Shown here: one piece after another, positions 48,171 to 56,244 of the stretch
Layout of the letters: each line of letters starts with the position of its first letter
How positions within the stretch are numbered: position 1 is the first letter of the stretch
Assembly: GCF_000025345.1 (NCBI RefSeq)
Contig: NC_013757.1
Location: 2,480,001-2,544,000 of the forward strand
From: Geodermatophilus obscurus DSM 43160
Lineage (GTDB): Bacteria > Actinomycetota > Actinomycetes > Mycobacteriales > Geodermatophilaceae
Direction of reading: 5' to 3'
DNA: 64,000 bases
The notes under the pieces: model-generated
What the model saw: only the letters and a program-made list of their open reading frames with translations
The model's database searches: none
Told to the model about the DNA's origin: nothing
Position numbers and translations under genes: made by a program

Positions 48171-48312
48171 CCTGCTGGGGGCCGACCGTCCCGGCCACCG
48201 GGCCTCGTGCCCTGGGGTGGGGGCGGCAGGCGATCGGCCGACCACTGGTCCTGGTCCCTCGGGCCCGCAGGCTCCCTCGCACGAGCGCGGACGCGGCGGT
48301 AGCGTCGCCGGG

Positions 48313-49158
48313 GTGACGGCCCTGCGGAAGCTGGAGGCGCCCACGGGGTTGCGCCCCGGCGACCACGTCTGCTGGACGTTCGCCGACGCAGCGGACTTCT
48401 CGGCCGCCGTCCTGCCCTTCCTCGACGAGGGGCGACGGCGCGGCGAGCAGCTGCTGCTCATCGGGTCGTCGCAACCGGAGCTGCTGCGGATCCTCGCGCC
48501 GCTGCCGGGACGGGACGACCTGCTCGCCAGCGGGCAGCTGAAGGTGCAGAGCACTGCCGGGGTGTACGCCTCCGGCGGCACGCTCCTCCCGACCGAGCAG
48601 GTGGCGGCCTACCGGAGCCTGGTCGGGAAGGCCCTGGAGCGCGGCCGCACCGGCCTCCGGGTCGCCGCCGACGTCACCCCGCTGGCCCGCCCGGAGCCCG
48701 ACGCGCGGCGCCAGCTGCACGTCTACGAGCAGCTGGCCGACGCCATGATGGGCGCCGTCCCGATGACCGCGCTGTGCCTCTACGACGCGTCGCTGGGGGC
48801 GGAGGTCCTCGGCCCGGTCGCCCTGCTGCACCCCGACCAGCACTCCGGTGAGCAGGAGCCCCTCGCCCACCTGTCCGGGCGGAGCCCGTCGCTGTCGCTG
48901 CACGGCGAGGTCGACGTCACCCAGGCCGGCGGCCTGTTCCGTGCACTGGTCGACGTCGCCGGCGGCACCCCCGGGGAGGTCGTGCTCGACCTCTCGGACC
49001 TCCGGTTCCTCGACGTGGCGGGCGCCCGCGCCCTGGCCCGGGCTGCCGACGTGCTGCGCGGATCGGGCGTGCAGCTGCGGCTGGTGCGGGTCCCGCGGGT
49101 GGCCGCCCGCTGTCTGGGACTGTTCGGCTTGAGCGGTGGGGGCACGGTGCCGGCGTGA
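48313..49158 (+). CDS. MEDS-domain sensor fused to a STAS domain
   Basis: 281 residues. The N-terminal ~180 residues are a MEDS sensor domain (RPGDHVCWTFADAADFSAAV, LPFLDEGRRRGEQLLLIG, RVAADVTPLARPEPDARRQL). The C-terminal ~90 are STAS: LHGEVDVTQAGGLFRALVDV, VVLDLSDLRFLDVAGARALA, with the phosphorylatable Ser position of anti-anti-sigmas occupied by D-V-A. The GTG 48313 start has no ribosome site; TAGCGT at 48300-48305 would give a leaderless message. It overlaps the next gene, a MEDS-ATPase. Together they look like a signal-coupled partner switch. Confidence 0.82.
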   Translation: MTALRKLEAPTGLRPGDHVCWTFADAADFSAAVLPFLDEGRRRGEQLLLIGSSQPELLRILAPLPGRDDLLASGQLKVQSTAGVYASGGTLLPTEQVAAYRSLVGKALERGRTGLRVAADVTPLARPEPDARRQLHVYEQLADAMMGAVPMTALCLYDASLGAEVLGPVALLHPDQHSGEQEPLAHLSGRSPSLSLHGEVDVTQAGGLFRALVDVAGGTPGEVVLDLSDLRFLDVAGARALARAADVLRGSGVQLRLVRVPRVAARCLGLFGLSGGGTVPA

Positions 49159-50093
49159 GCGGAGTCCGCGCGACCGGCGACTGGGACGGCACGGGCCTCG
49201 CCCACGAGGGCTTCGCGTTCGGCACCGACCAGGAGCTCGTCGAGCGGGTGGTCCCGTTCGCGGTGGAGGGGCTGTCCCGCGGGGAGCCGGTGCTCGTGGT
49301 CGCCGGCGAGCGGGTCCGGACGCTGCTCGCGCAGGAGCTGGGCCGGGACGTGGGTCGGCTGGCGGCGTTCACCGCCGCGGACACCTGGTGGCAGGGCGGG
49401 CACCGCACGCTGCACGCCTACGACCGGGACCTCCGGGCCCTGCACGCCGTGGCGCCCCACTGGCGGCTCGCCGCCGAGCCGACCTGGCTGGCCCGCGACG
49501 ACGGGCAGGAGTGGAGCCGGTTCGAGGCCGTCGCCAACCGCTGCTACGCCTCCCTGCCGTACTACAGCCTGTGCCTGCACGACCGGCGCCGGCTGCCGGC
49601 GTCGGTCCTCGACGCGGTGGCGCGCACGCACCCGCTGACCTGGGGTGGCTCCGCACCGGTCCCGGAGCCGGCGTACGAGGACCCGGAGCGGTTCCTCCGG
49701 TCGGTTCACCCGGCCTGGTCCCCGCGGCCGGCGCGGGCCACCGTCGCGGCGCTGACCACGCCGCGGGAGGCGCGCCGGGCCGTGTCCGCGGCGGCGCTCG
49801 ACTGGTGGCCGGCGCGCGCGGGCGAGGTCGTCCAGGCCGCCCACGAGCTGGTGGTCAACGCGCTGCGCGTGGCCGCCTTCGCCGAGGTGTCGTCCTGGAC
49901 CGACGGGGACCGGCTCGTCGTCGAGGTCGCCGATTCCGGACCCGGCCTCCCCGACGAGACCCTCGGCTACGTCCCGCCTCCCGACGGACCCGACGGCGCC
50001 CGGGGGATGTGGCTGGCGTGGAGCCTGGCCGACGACGCGGCGGTCGACTCCCACCCCGCGGGCACCGCCATCAGGCTGTTCTTCCACCGCTGA
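49155..50093 (+). CDS. MEDS-domain sensor fused to a GHKL ATPase (RsbW-like)
   Basis: 312 residues. The N-terminal ~190 residues are a MEDS domain (GFAFGTDQELVERVVPFAVE, DTWWQGGHRTLHAYDRDLRA, VANRCYASLPYYSLCLHDRR). The C-terminal part is a histidine-kinase-like ATPase: N-box AAHELVVNALRVAAF, G1 EVADSGPGLPDE, G2 DGARGMWLAWSLADD. Similar ATPases act as anti-sigma kinases. GTG 49155 overlaps the MEDS-STAS stop by 4 bp. A sigma factor partner is not in the operon; the closest is the ECF42 factor 4 kb away. Confidence 0.88.
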   Translation: MSGVRATGDWDGTGLAHEGFAFGTDQELVERVVPFAVEGLSRGEPVLVVAGERVRTLLAQELGRDVGRLAAFTAADTWWQGGHRTLHAYDRDLRALHAVAPHWRLAAEPTWLARDDGQEWSRFEAVANRCYASLPYYSLCLHDRRRLPASVLDAVARTHPLTWGGSAPVPEPAYEDPERFLRSVHPAWSPRPARATVAALTTPREARRAVSAAALDWWPARAGEVVQAAHELVVNALRVAAFAEVSSWTDGDRLVVEVADSGPGLPDETLGYVPPPDGPDGARGMWLAWSLADDAAVDSHPAGTAIRLFFHR

Positions 50094-50218
50094 GCGCAGC
50101 AGCAGGTCGGGGGCTGTCCCGTGACGGTCGGCAGGGACCGTGGACCGAGGGCGGCGACGTCGGGGACCTGGCGGCTCGGGCCCGCTGACGGGGAGGCCGC
50201 GGAGGCGGCTGCCGGGGG

Positions 50219-50728
50219 TCAGACGAGGACGCGGCGTCCGGAACGGGTGTCGGCGGCCTCGGCGGCGAGCAGGATCCGGCGGGCCGGGCGGTAGCGGCCC
50301 TCGCGCAGGCTGCGTGCCTTCTCGGGGGCGACCCGGGCCAGCTCGGCGCTGGCGGCGAGGTGGTGCGCGTTGTCGGCCAGCATCACCAGGCGGCCCAGCG
50401 GGTGGGCGGCGCACCGGCGGATCAGGCCGGCGATGTAGGGCTCGCCCGGGCGCCGGGTGACCGCGTCGACCGCCTCGACGACGACCTCGGGGACGCCGAG
50501 GGCGCGGAGCCGGTCGAGGTCGTAGCGGCGGGTGGGGTCGGGGTGGTCGCGGGTGTCCTCGACGACGTCCCGGAGGGCGCCGGCCATCTCCGCGTCCGGG
50601 CCGTAGCGGCGCAGGGCCTCGGCGACCGGCCGCAGCTGCGCGAGGTAGTGGTCACGGCCCCGCTCGTCGACCTGCCCCTGGTGTGCGTGCAGGGCGAGCA
50701 GGTGCGCGTCGGGAACGGTGAACCCCAC
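50219..50728 (-). CDS. HD-domain-like phosphohydrolase with altered HD motif
   Basis: 169 residues, like small RelA/SpoT-type hydrolases. It has LLALHAHQGQVDERGRDHYL, then AGALRDVVEDTRDHPDPTRR where active enzymes read L-H-D-x-V-E-D-T, and VMLADNAHHLAASAELARVA. The histidine of the HD pair is replaced by arginine, so metal binding there may be lost or shifted. Other ligands (the N-terminal His, the AD in MLADN) remain. ATG 50728 is the start. It is monocistronic. It may bind rather than cleave a nucleotide; that is inference. Confidence 0.7.
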   Translation of the reverse strand: MGFTVPDAHLLALHAHQGQVDERGRDHYLAQLRPVAEALRRYGPDAEMAGALRDVVEDTRDHPDPTRRYDLDRLRALGVPEVVVEAVDAVTRRPGEPYIAGLIRRCAAHPLGRLVMLADNAHHLAASAELARVAPEKARSLREGRYRPARRILLAAEAADTRSGRRVLV

Positions 50729-50783
50729 GCGCCCGAGGCTAGGCCGTGGGGGAGCCGCGAGCGCAGACCCGGTCGGGAGCGGC

Positions 50784-51551
50784 TCAGGACGTCGCCAGCG
50801 ACCGCGCGCAGTGCAGCAGCGCGGGCACGTGGCCCAGCAGCCGCTCGCGGTCGGTGAGGAAGGTGACCGTCGAGATGCTCACCGCGCGCAGCGGGTGCCC
50901 GAGGGTCTCCGGCACCACCGCGGCCAGGCAGCGGATGTGCTCCTCGTTCTCCTCGTCGTCGACCGCGTACCCGCGCTCCCGGATCAGGCGCAGCTCGGCC
51001 CGGAGGGCCGCGGGCTCGGTGAGGGTCCCCGGCGTCCGGCGCGGCAGTCCCGCCGCCAGGACCGCCGTCACCTGGGCGTCGGGCAGGTGCGCCAACAGCG
51101 CCTTGCCCATGCCCGTGCAGTGCAGCGGGGCCGTCGCGCCGACCCGTGACCGCATGACGAACTGGTCGTGGCCGTCGAGCTTGTGGGTGTAGACGACGTG
51201 GTCCTCGACGAGGACGCCGGCGTGCACGGTGTGCCCCACCGCGTTCCGGAGCCTGGTGAGGGAGTGCTCCACGGAGGTGCCGGGCGACGCCATCGCGGCG
51301 AAGGCGTGCGCCTGCGGCCCGAGGGAGTAGCGCCCGCCCTCGTGGGCGCGGACCCAGGCCAGCGCACGCAGCCCGGCGAGGACCCGGTGCGCCGTCGGCT
51401 TGGAGATGCCGCAGCGACGGGCCAGCTCGGCCAGTTGTACTGCGCCGCCGTCCTCGGCGAGGGCCTGCAGGACGACGAGCGCCTTCGCGGTGCTCCCCGG
51501 GGCCGGGCTGCTGGCCGCCGTCCCGGACTCGGTGGCTGACGGCTCGGGCAT
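50784..51551 (-). CDS. IclR-family regulator of the KDPG-aldolase locus
   Basis: 255 residues. The winged helix (residues ~20-85) includes KALVVLQALAEDGGAVQLAE, LARRCGISKPTAHRVLAGLR, and the effector domain has TVHAGVLVEDHVVYTHKLDG, LHCTGMGKALLAHLPDAQ and RERGYAVDDEENEEHIRCLA. It diverges from the eda-lldD-nramp-kinase-aldolase-dehydrogenase operon. A GGAAC-N3-GTTTC/TTCCGGAAC site lies in the gap downstream of a plausible promoter for that operon, so repression relieved by a sugar-acid intermediate is expected. ATG 51551 fits the family start. Confidence 0.92.
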   Translation of the reverse strand: MPEPSATESGTAASSPAPGSTAKALVVLQALAEDGGAVQLAELARRCGISKPTAHRVLAGLRALAWVRAHEGGRYSLGPQAHAFAAMASPGTSVEHSLTRLRNAVGHTVHAGVLVEDHVVYTHKLDGHDQFVMRSRVGATAPLHCTGMGKALLAHLPDAQVTAVLAAGLPRRTPGTLTEPAALRAELRLIRERGYAVDDEENEEHIRCLAAVVPETLGHPLRAVSISTVTFLTDRERLLGHVPALLHCARSLATS

Positions 51552-51610
51552 CGCGCTCCCGTCCTGCCGGGGTGGGCGTCCGGAGCAGGGGACCGAGGGG
51601 CAACCGGTGC

Positions 51611-51677
51611 TTGACGGTCCGGTGTGACGCCGCTTACCCTGCTCACTCAGTCGGAACAGCGTTTCGTATTCCGGAAC
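51611..51677 (+). promoter_or_regulatory. Promoter and IclR-type operator for the eda operon
   Basis: TTGACG (51611-51616) and TACCCT (51635-51640) are spaced 18 bases apart, a reasonable -35/-10 pair reading toward eda. Just after it are GGAACAGCGTTTC (51653-51665) and TTCCGGAAC (51669-51677), imperfect inverted repeats of the IclR type. The position downstream of -10 suits a repressor. The leader to GTG 51778 would be about 130 bases. Confidence 0.55.
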
Positions 51678-51777
51678 GTAGCGCCGCTCGAACGGGCCGT
51701 CAAGGTCGACACCGGCAGTCGTCGTCCGGCACGCGGCGAGCGACTCCACGACCGCCCGTCCGTCGCCAGGGGGGACA

Positions 51778-52449
51778 GTGAGCAGCTCGGCACCCGACGA
51801 CGGCCCACGGGTCGCCCTCGAGCGGGCCCGCCTCGTCCCGGTCGTGGTCCTGGACGACGCGGCCGACGCCGGACCGCTGGCCGACGCGCTCGTGGCCGGA
51901 GGGCTGCCGGTCGCCGAGGTCACCTTCCGCACCCCGGCGGCGGCTGACGCGATCCGGGCGATGGCCGACCGGGGGGACCTCCTGCTCGGTGCCGGCACCG
52001 TCCTCACTCCGGCCCAGGTCGACCAGGCCGTCGCCGCCGGAGCCGGGTACGTCGTCTCCCCGGGTCTGAGCCGGGCCGTGGTCGAACGGTGCGCCGAGCG
52101 CGGCGTGCTCGCGCTGCCCGGCGCCGTCACGGCGACCGAGGTCCAGGCGGCCCTGGAGCTCGGCCTCACGGCGGTGAAGTTCTTCCCGGCCGGCACGTCG
52201 GGCGGCGCGCGGGCCATCGCCGCGCTGGCGGCACCGTTCGCCGGCGTGCGGTTCGTCCCGACGGGCGGGATCGGGCCGGCGGACCTGGCCGACTACCTGT
52301 GCACCGACGCGGTCGTCGCGGTCGGCGGCTCCTGGATGGTGCCCCGCGACCGGATCAGGTCCGGGGACTTCGCGACCGTCCGCCGGCTGACCGCCGAGGC
52401 GGTGGCCTTGGTGCGGCCGGACCCGGGCCGGGCGGCCGGCGCTCGATGA
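51778..52449 (+). CDS. eda: 2-keto-3-deoxy-6-phosphogluconate/-galactonate aldolase
   Basis: 223 residues, class I KDPG aldolase barrel. The catalytic E47 is in PVAEVTFRTP and the Schiff-base lysine K134 is in LTAVKFFPAGTSGG. The phosphate loop is FVPTGGIGPADLADYL, and the end is VGGSWMVPRD. It cleaves KDPG or KDPGal to pyruvate and glyceraldehyde-3-phosphate. With the kinase at 55273, it completes a phosphorylative Entner-Doudoroff-type branch for a 2-keto-3-deoxy sugar acid. GTG 51778 is the start. The stop lies 11 bases before the next gene's ATG. Confidence 0.92.
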   Translation: MSSSAPDDGPRVALERARLVPVVVLDDAADAGPLADALVAGGLPVAEVTFRTPAAADAIRAMADRGDLLLGAGTVLTPAQVDQAVAAGAGYVVSPGLSRAVVERCAERGVLALPGAVTATEVQAALELGLTAVKFFPAGTSGGARAIAALAAPFAGVRFVPTGGIGPADLADYLCTDAVVAVGGSWMVPRDRIRSGDFATVRRLTAEAVALVRPDPGRAAGAR

Positions 52450-52460
52450 GAGGGGAGAGC

Positions 52461-53744
52461 ATGACGGACAGGGCACCGCTCCCGCCGGTCCCGACCACGC
52501 GCCAGGTGCCGAGGTGGTCGGAGCTCCGCGAGGTCGTGCAGTTCAGGAGGCCACGACTGGGCCGCATAGCGCGACGGCTGGAGAACGCGCTGTCGGTCCG
52601 CGACCTGCGCGAGGCGGCCCGCCGCACGACTCCCCGGGCGGTCTTCGACTACGTCGACGGCGCGGCCGAGGAGGAGATCACGGCGGCGCGGAACTCCGCC
52701 GCCTACCGCCGGGTCACCTTCCGACCGGACGCGCTGCGGTCGGTGGCCGAGCCCGACACGAGCGTCGAGCTCCTGGGCCGGCGCATCGCCATGCCCCTGG
52801 TCTTCGCGCCCACCGGCTACACGCGGATGATGCACCACCACGGCGAGGCCGCCGTCGCCACCGTGGCCCAGCACGTCGGCGTGCCGTACGCGCTGTCGAC
52901 GGTGGGCTCCACCTCGATCGAGGACGTGCGGGCCGCATCTCCCGACGGCGACCTGTGGTTCCAGCTGTACTACACCGCCGACCCCGAGGTGAACGAGGAC
53001 CTGCTGGCGCGCGCCGAGGCGGCCGGCTACTCCACGATCCTGCTCACCGTCGACACCACGGTTTCCGGGATGCGGCTGCGCGACGTCGTCAACGGCCTCA
53101 CGATCCCGCCGACGCTGACCGCGCGCACCGTGCTCAACATGTCGAAGTTCCCGGTGTGGTGGTTCAACAAGCTGACCACCGGCGGGATGACGTTCGCCTC
53201 GCTCTCCGGGGTCCCGGGCAACCCGACCCCGGCCGAGGTCGCCAGCATGATGTTCGACCCCGGCCTGGACCTGGGATCGCTGGACCGGCTGCGGAAGCGG
53301 TGGCGCGGCGACCTGCTCGTCAAGGGCATCACCACTCCCGCCTCGGCCCGCGAGGTCATGGAGCACGGGGCCGACGGCGTGGTGGTCTCCAACCACGGCG
53401 GGCGCCAGCTCGACCGCTCGGCGGCGACGCTCGACGTGCTGCCCGCCATCCGGTCGGCCGTCGGGCAGCAGGCTCCGGTGCTCATCGACGGTGGCGTCCT
53501 GCACGGTCAGGACGTCGTGGCCGCCCGGGCCCTGGGCGCGGACGCGGTCATGATCGGCCGGGCCTACCTGTACGGGCTCATGGCCGGCGGCCAGGACGGC
53601 GTGCTGCGCGCCTACGAGATCCTCGCCGAGGAGTACCAGCGGTCGATACAGCTGCTGGGTGTGCGACGCAGCGAGGACCTCTCCGACCGGCACGTCGCCT
53701 TCACGGCGCACGCCTCGGGCGACTACCCCAACGTCTCCGTCTGA
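52461..53744 (+). CDS. FMN-dependent L-2-hydroxyacid oxidase/dehydrogenase (LldD family)
   Basis: 427 residues. The FMN barrel has PLVFAPTGYTRMMHHHGEAA, YALSTVGSTSIEDV, WFQLYYT and LLTVDTTVSGMRLRDVVNG. The catalytic His/Arg pair is in VVVSNHGGRQLDRS, and the phosphate loop is DGGVLHGQDVVAARALGAD and MIGRAYLYG. It oxidises L-lactate, glycolate or a longer L-2-hydroxy acid. ATG 52461 with AGGGGAGA is preferred over ATG 52446. In this operon it may oxidise a lactate-type product or a hydroxyacid from the dehydrogenase; the precise substrate is unknown. Confidence 0.9.
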   Translation: MTDRAPLPPVPTTRQVPRWSELREVVQFRRPRLGRIARRLENALSVRDLREAARRTTPRAVFDYVDGAAEEEITAARNSAAYRRVTFRPDALRSVAEPDTSVELLGRRIAMPLVFAPTGYTRMMHHHGEAAVATVAQHVGVPYALSTVGSTSIEDVRAASPDGDLWFQLYYTADPEVNEDLLARAEAAGYSTILLTVDTTVSGMRLRDVVNGLTIPPTLTARTVLNMSKFPVWWFNKLTTGGMTFASLSGVPGNPTPAEVASMMFDPGLDLGSLDRLRKRWRGDLLVKGITTPASAREVMEHGADGVVVSNHGGRQLDRSAATLDVLPAIRSAVGQQAPVLIDGGVLHGQDVVAARALGADAVMIGRAYLYGLMAGGQDGVLRAYEILAEEYQRSIQLLGVRRSEDLSDRHVAFTAHASGDYPNVSV

Positions 53745-53834
53745 CCGGCCGACCGGTCGTCCCGCCGGTCGGCCGGGACCGCGCGCAACCCCGTACCGCC
53801 CACCCGACAGGAACGTCGAACAGAAGGAGGCACG

Positions 53835-55280
53835 ATGGTCAGCACCCGTGAACCGGGAGGCGCGGGGTCCTCGGTGGTGGACCTCTTCCCGACCAAGCAC
53901 CTGGCAGCACCGAAGCTGCGGGACATGCCCGACGCGCCGGCGAACTTCCGGCACGTCATCGGGCCGGGGATCGTCGCCGCCGGCGTCGGCATGGCCAGCG
54001 GCGAGTTCATCCTCTACCCCTACATCGCGTCCCAGGTCGGGCTGGTCTTCGTCTGGGCCGCCTTCGTGGGTCTGGCCACCCAGTACTTCCTCAACATGGA
54101 GATCGAGCGGTACACGCTCGCCACGGGGGAGACCGCGCTCACCGGGTTCAGCCGGTACTGGCGGCACTGGGGTCTCGTCTTCGCGATCCTCGCCTACTTC
54201 GCCAACATCTGGCCGGGCTGGGCGACGAGCTCGGCGACCCTGATCACCTACCTCGTCGGCGGCAGCGTGGCGCCGATCGCGATCGGCATCCTGTTGCTGA
54301 TCGGCGTCATCCTGACCATGGCGCCGGTCGTCTACCAGGCCCTCGAGAAGATCGAGATGGTCAAGGTCGCCGCCGTCCTGCTGCTGATCGTGGTCGCCTC
54401 GGTCGCCGCGATCGGGGCGTCGACCTGGGCCGACACCCCGCAGATCATCACCAACGCCGGGCTGCCCTACCAGGAGCTCGGGTTCGCGCTGCTGATGGGC
54501 GCGCTGGCGTTCGCCGGCGCCGGCGGCGGCCAGAACCTGTGCCAGAGCAACTGGATCCGCGACAAGCGGTTCGGCATGGGTGCCTACGTGCCGCGGATCG
54601 TCAGCCCGGTGACCGGCCACCCGGAGGCCGCGCCGTCCACCGGCTTCGTCTTCGCGCCCACCCCGGAGAACCTGGGCCGGTGGCGGCGCTGGTGGAAGCT
54701 CGCCAACTACGAGCAGCTGAGCACCTTCGTGGCGATCAGCTTCCTCACCATCCTGTTCACCTCGCTGCTGGCCTACGCCACCGTGTTCGGTCAGGAGGGG
54801 CTGGCCAGCGACATCTCCTTCCTGAAGGCGGAGGGGGACGCGCTCAACGCGACCGTCGGCGGCTGGTTCGGCACCTTCTTCTGGATCATCGGCGCCTTCT
54901 CGCTGTTCGCGGCGGCGCTGGGGATCGTCGACTACACCAGCCGGCTCGGCGCCGACGTGCTGAAGACCGCCTACGTCAAGGACGCGAACGAGAGCAAGAT
55001 CTACTTCGGGCTGGTCTGGGGCCTGGTCGTGATCGGCGTCGTCGTGATCCTGTCCGGCCTCAGCCAGCCGCTGGTCCTGCTGGTCATCTCGGCGGTCACC
55101 GGCGGGCTGATGATGTTCATCTACTCGGCGCTGCTGCTCCTGGTGAACCGGCGGACGCTGCCGAAGGAGATCCGTCCGGGCGCCGGCCGGGTCGCCGCCC
55201 TGGTCTGGGCCTTCCTGCTGTTCGGCTTCCTGTCCGTGCTCACCTTCAACCAGCAGCTGCAGAACCTCTTCGGTGGCTGA
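53835..55280 (+). CDS. Nramp-superfamily transporter without the metal-binding motif
   Basis: 481 residues, about eleven transmembrane segments. It has the Nramp-like FRHVIGPGIVAAGVGMASGE and QYFLNMEIERYTLATGETAL. In metal-transporting members the first helix has D-P-G-N; here it reads ASGE, and helix 6 has FAGAGGGQNLCQSNWIRDKR instead of the M-P-H metal motif. It is therefore probably not a manganese or iron transporter. Its place between an oxidase and a sugar-acid kinase suggests uptake of an organic or sugar acid. ATG 53835 follows AGAAGGAGG. The substrate is inferred. Confidence 0.82.
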   Translation: MVSTREPGGAGSSVVDLFPTKHLAAPKLRDMPDAPANFRHVIGPGIVAAGVGMASGEFILYPYIASQVGLVFVWAAFVGLATQYFLNMEIERYTLATGETALTGFSRYWRHWGLVFAILAYFANIWPGWATSSATLITYLVGGSVAPIAIGILLLIGVILTMAPVVYQALEKIEMVKVAAVLLLIVVASVAAIGASTWADTPQIITNAGLPYQELGFALLMGALAFAGAGGGQNLCQSNWIRDKRFGMGAYVPRIVSPVTGHPEAAPSTGFVFAPTPENLGRWRRWWKLANYEQLSTFVAISFLTILFTSLLAYATVFGQEGLASDISFLKAEGDALNATVGGWFGTFFWIIGAFSLFAAALGIVDYTSRLGADVLKTAYVKDANESKIYFGLVWGLVVIGVVVILSGLSQPLVLLVISAVTGGLMMFIYSALLLLVNRRTLPKEIRPGAGRVAALVWAFLLFGFLSVLTFNQQLQNLFGG

Positions 55281-56244
55281 GCCGGGGGAGGCCCCCGCCT
55301 CCGTGCCTCGGGTGGTCACCGCCGGGGAGACGATGGTGCTCGTCGTCCCCCCGGCGCCGGGCCGGCTGCGGCACGCCACCTCGGTGACGCTGTCGATCGG
55401 CGGGGCGGAGAGCAACGTGGCGATCGGGCTGTCGCGGCTCGGCGTCCCGGCCAGCTGGGTCAGCGCCCTGGGGCAGGACGAGCTCGGCGAGCTGGTCCTG
55501 CACCGGGTGCGCGCCGAGGGGGTGGACACCACCGCCGTGCGCCGGGTCCCGGACCGGCCGACGGGCCTCTACCTGCGGGAGGAGGTGGCCGGCGCGCTGC
55601 GGGTCTACTACTACCGCAGCGGGTCGGCGGCCTCGACGCTGGCGCCGGGCGCCTTCGACCCCGCGGTGCTCGACGGCGCGGCGTTCCTGCACCTCACCGG
55701 GATCACCGGGGCGCTCTCCCCGGAGTCGGCCGAGTTCCTGACCTGGGCGGCGCGGACCGCCCGGGCGGCCGGCGTCCGGGTCAGCTACGACGTCAACTAC
55801 CGCAGCCGGCTGTGGGAGCCGGCGGCGGCCCGCGCCGCCAGCGAGGCGCTGCTGCCGCACGTCGACGTCCTGCTCGTCGGGGACGAGGAGGCGCGCGCGC
55901 TGTGGGACTGGGACGACGACACCTGCCTGGACCGCCTCGCCGACGCCGGCCCGGGCGAGGTCGTGCTCAAGCTCGGCGCGCGCGGCTGCGCGGCGGTGGT
56001 GGACGGCGAGCGGCTGGCCTCGCCGGGGTTCCCGGCCCGCCAGGTGGACCCGATCGGGGCGGGGGACGCGTTCGCCGCGGGCTACCTCGCCGCGACCCTG
56101 GACGGGCTCGACCCGGCGGGCCGCCTGCGCACGGCCAACGCCATGGGCGCGTTCTGCGTGCAGAACCTCGGCGACTACGAGGGCCTGCCCAGCCGCGCCG
56201 AGCTCACCGCGTTCCTGGACCGGACCGTCGACCTCGGGAGATGA
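55273..56244 (+). CDS. PfkB-family 2-keto-3-deoxygluconate-type kinase
   Basis: 323 residues, ribokinase fold. It starts VVTAGETMVLVVPP and has SIGGAESNVAIGLSRLGVPA, GLYLREEVAGALRVYYYRSG (substrate lid), YDVNYRSRLW and the anion hole/catalytic D265 in DPIGAGDAFAAG. The GxYxR and YYYRS segments are typical of KDG kinases. It phosphorylates a 2-keto-3-deoxy sugar acid, passing it to Eda at 51778. The start is GTG 55273, overlapping the transporter by 8 bp. The stop overlaps the next gene (ATGA). Confidence 0.9.
   Translation: MAEPGEAPASVPRVVTAGETMVLVVPPAPGRLRHATSVTLSIGGAESNVAIGLSRLGVPASWVSALGQDELGELVLHRVRAEGVDTTAVRRVPDRPTGLYLREEVAGALRVYYYRSGSAASTLAPGAFDPAVLDGAAFLHLTGITGALSPESAEFLTWAARTARAAGVRVSYDVNYRSRLWEPAAARAASEALLPHVDVLLVGDEEARALWDWDDDTCLDRLADAGPGEVVLKLGARGCAAVVDGERLASPGFPARQVDPIGAGDAFAAGYLAATLDGLDPAGRLRTANAMGAFCVQNLGDYEGLPSRAELTAFLDRTVDLGR

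Noticed and set aside
53835-55280. MntH manganese transporter
   Set aside because: The DPGN and M-P-H metal-binding motifs are absent, so the specific name was not used.
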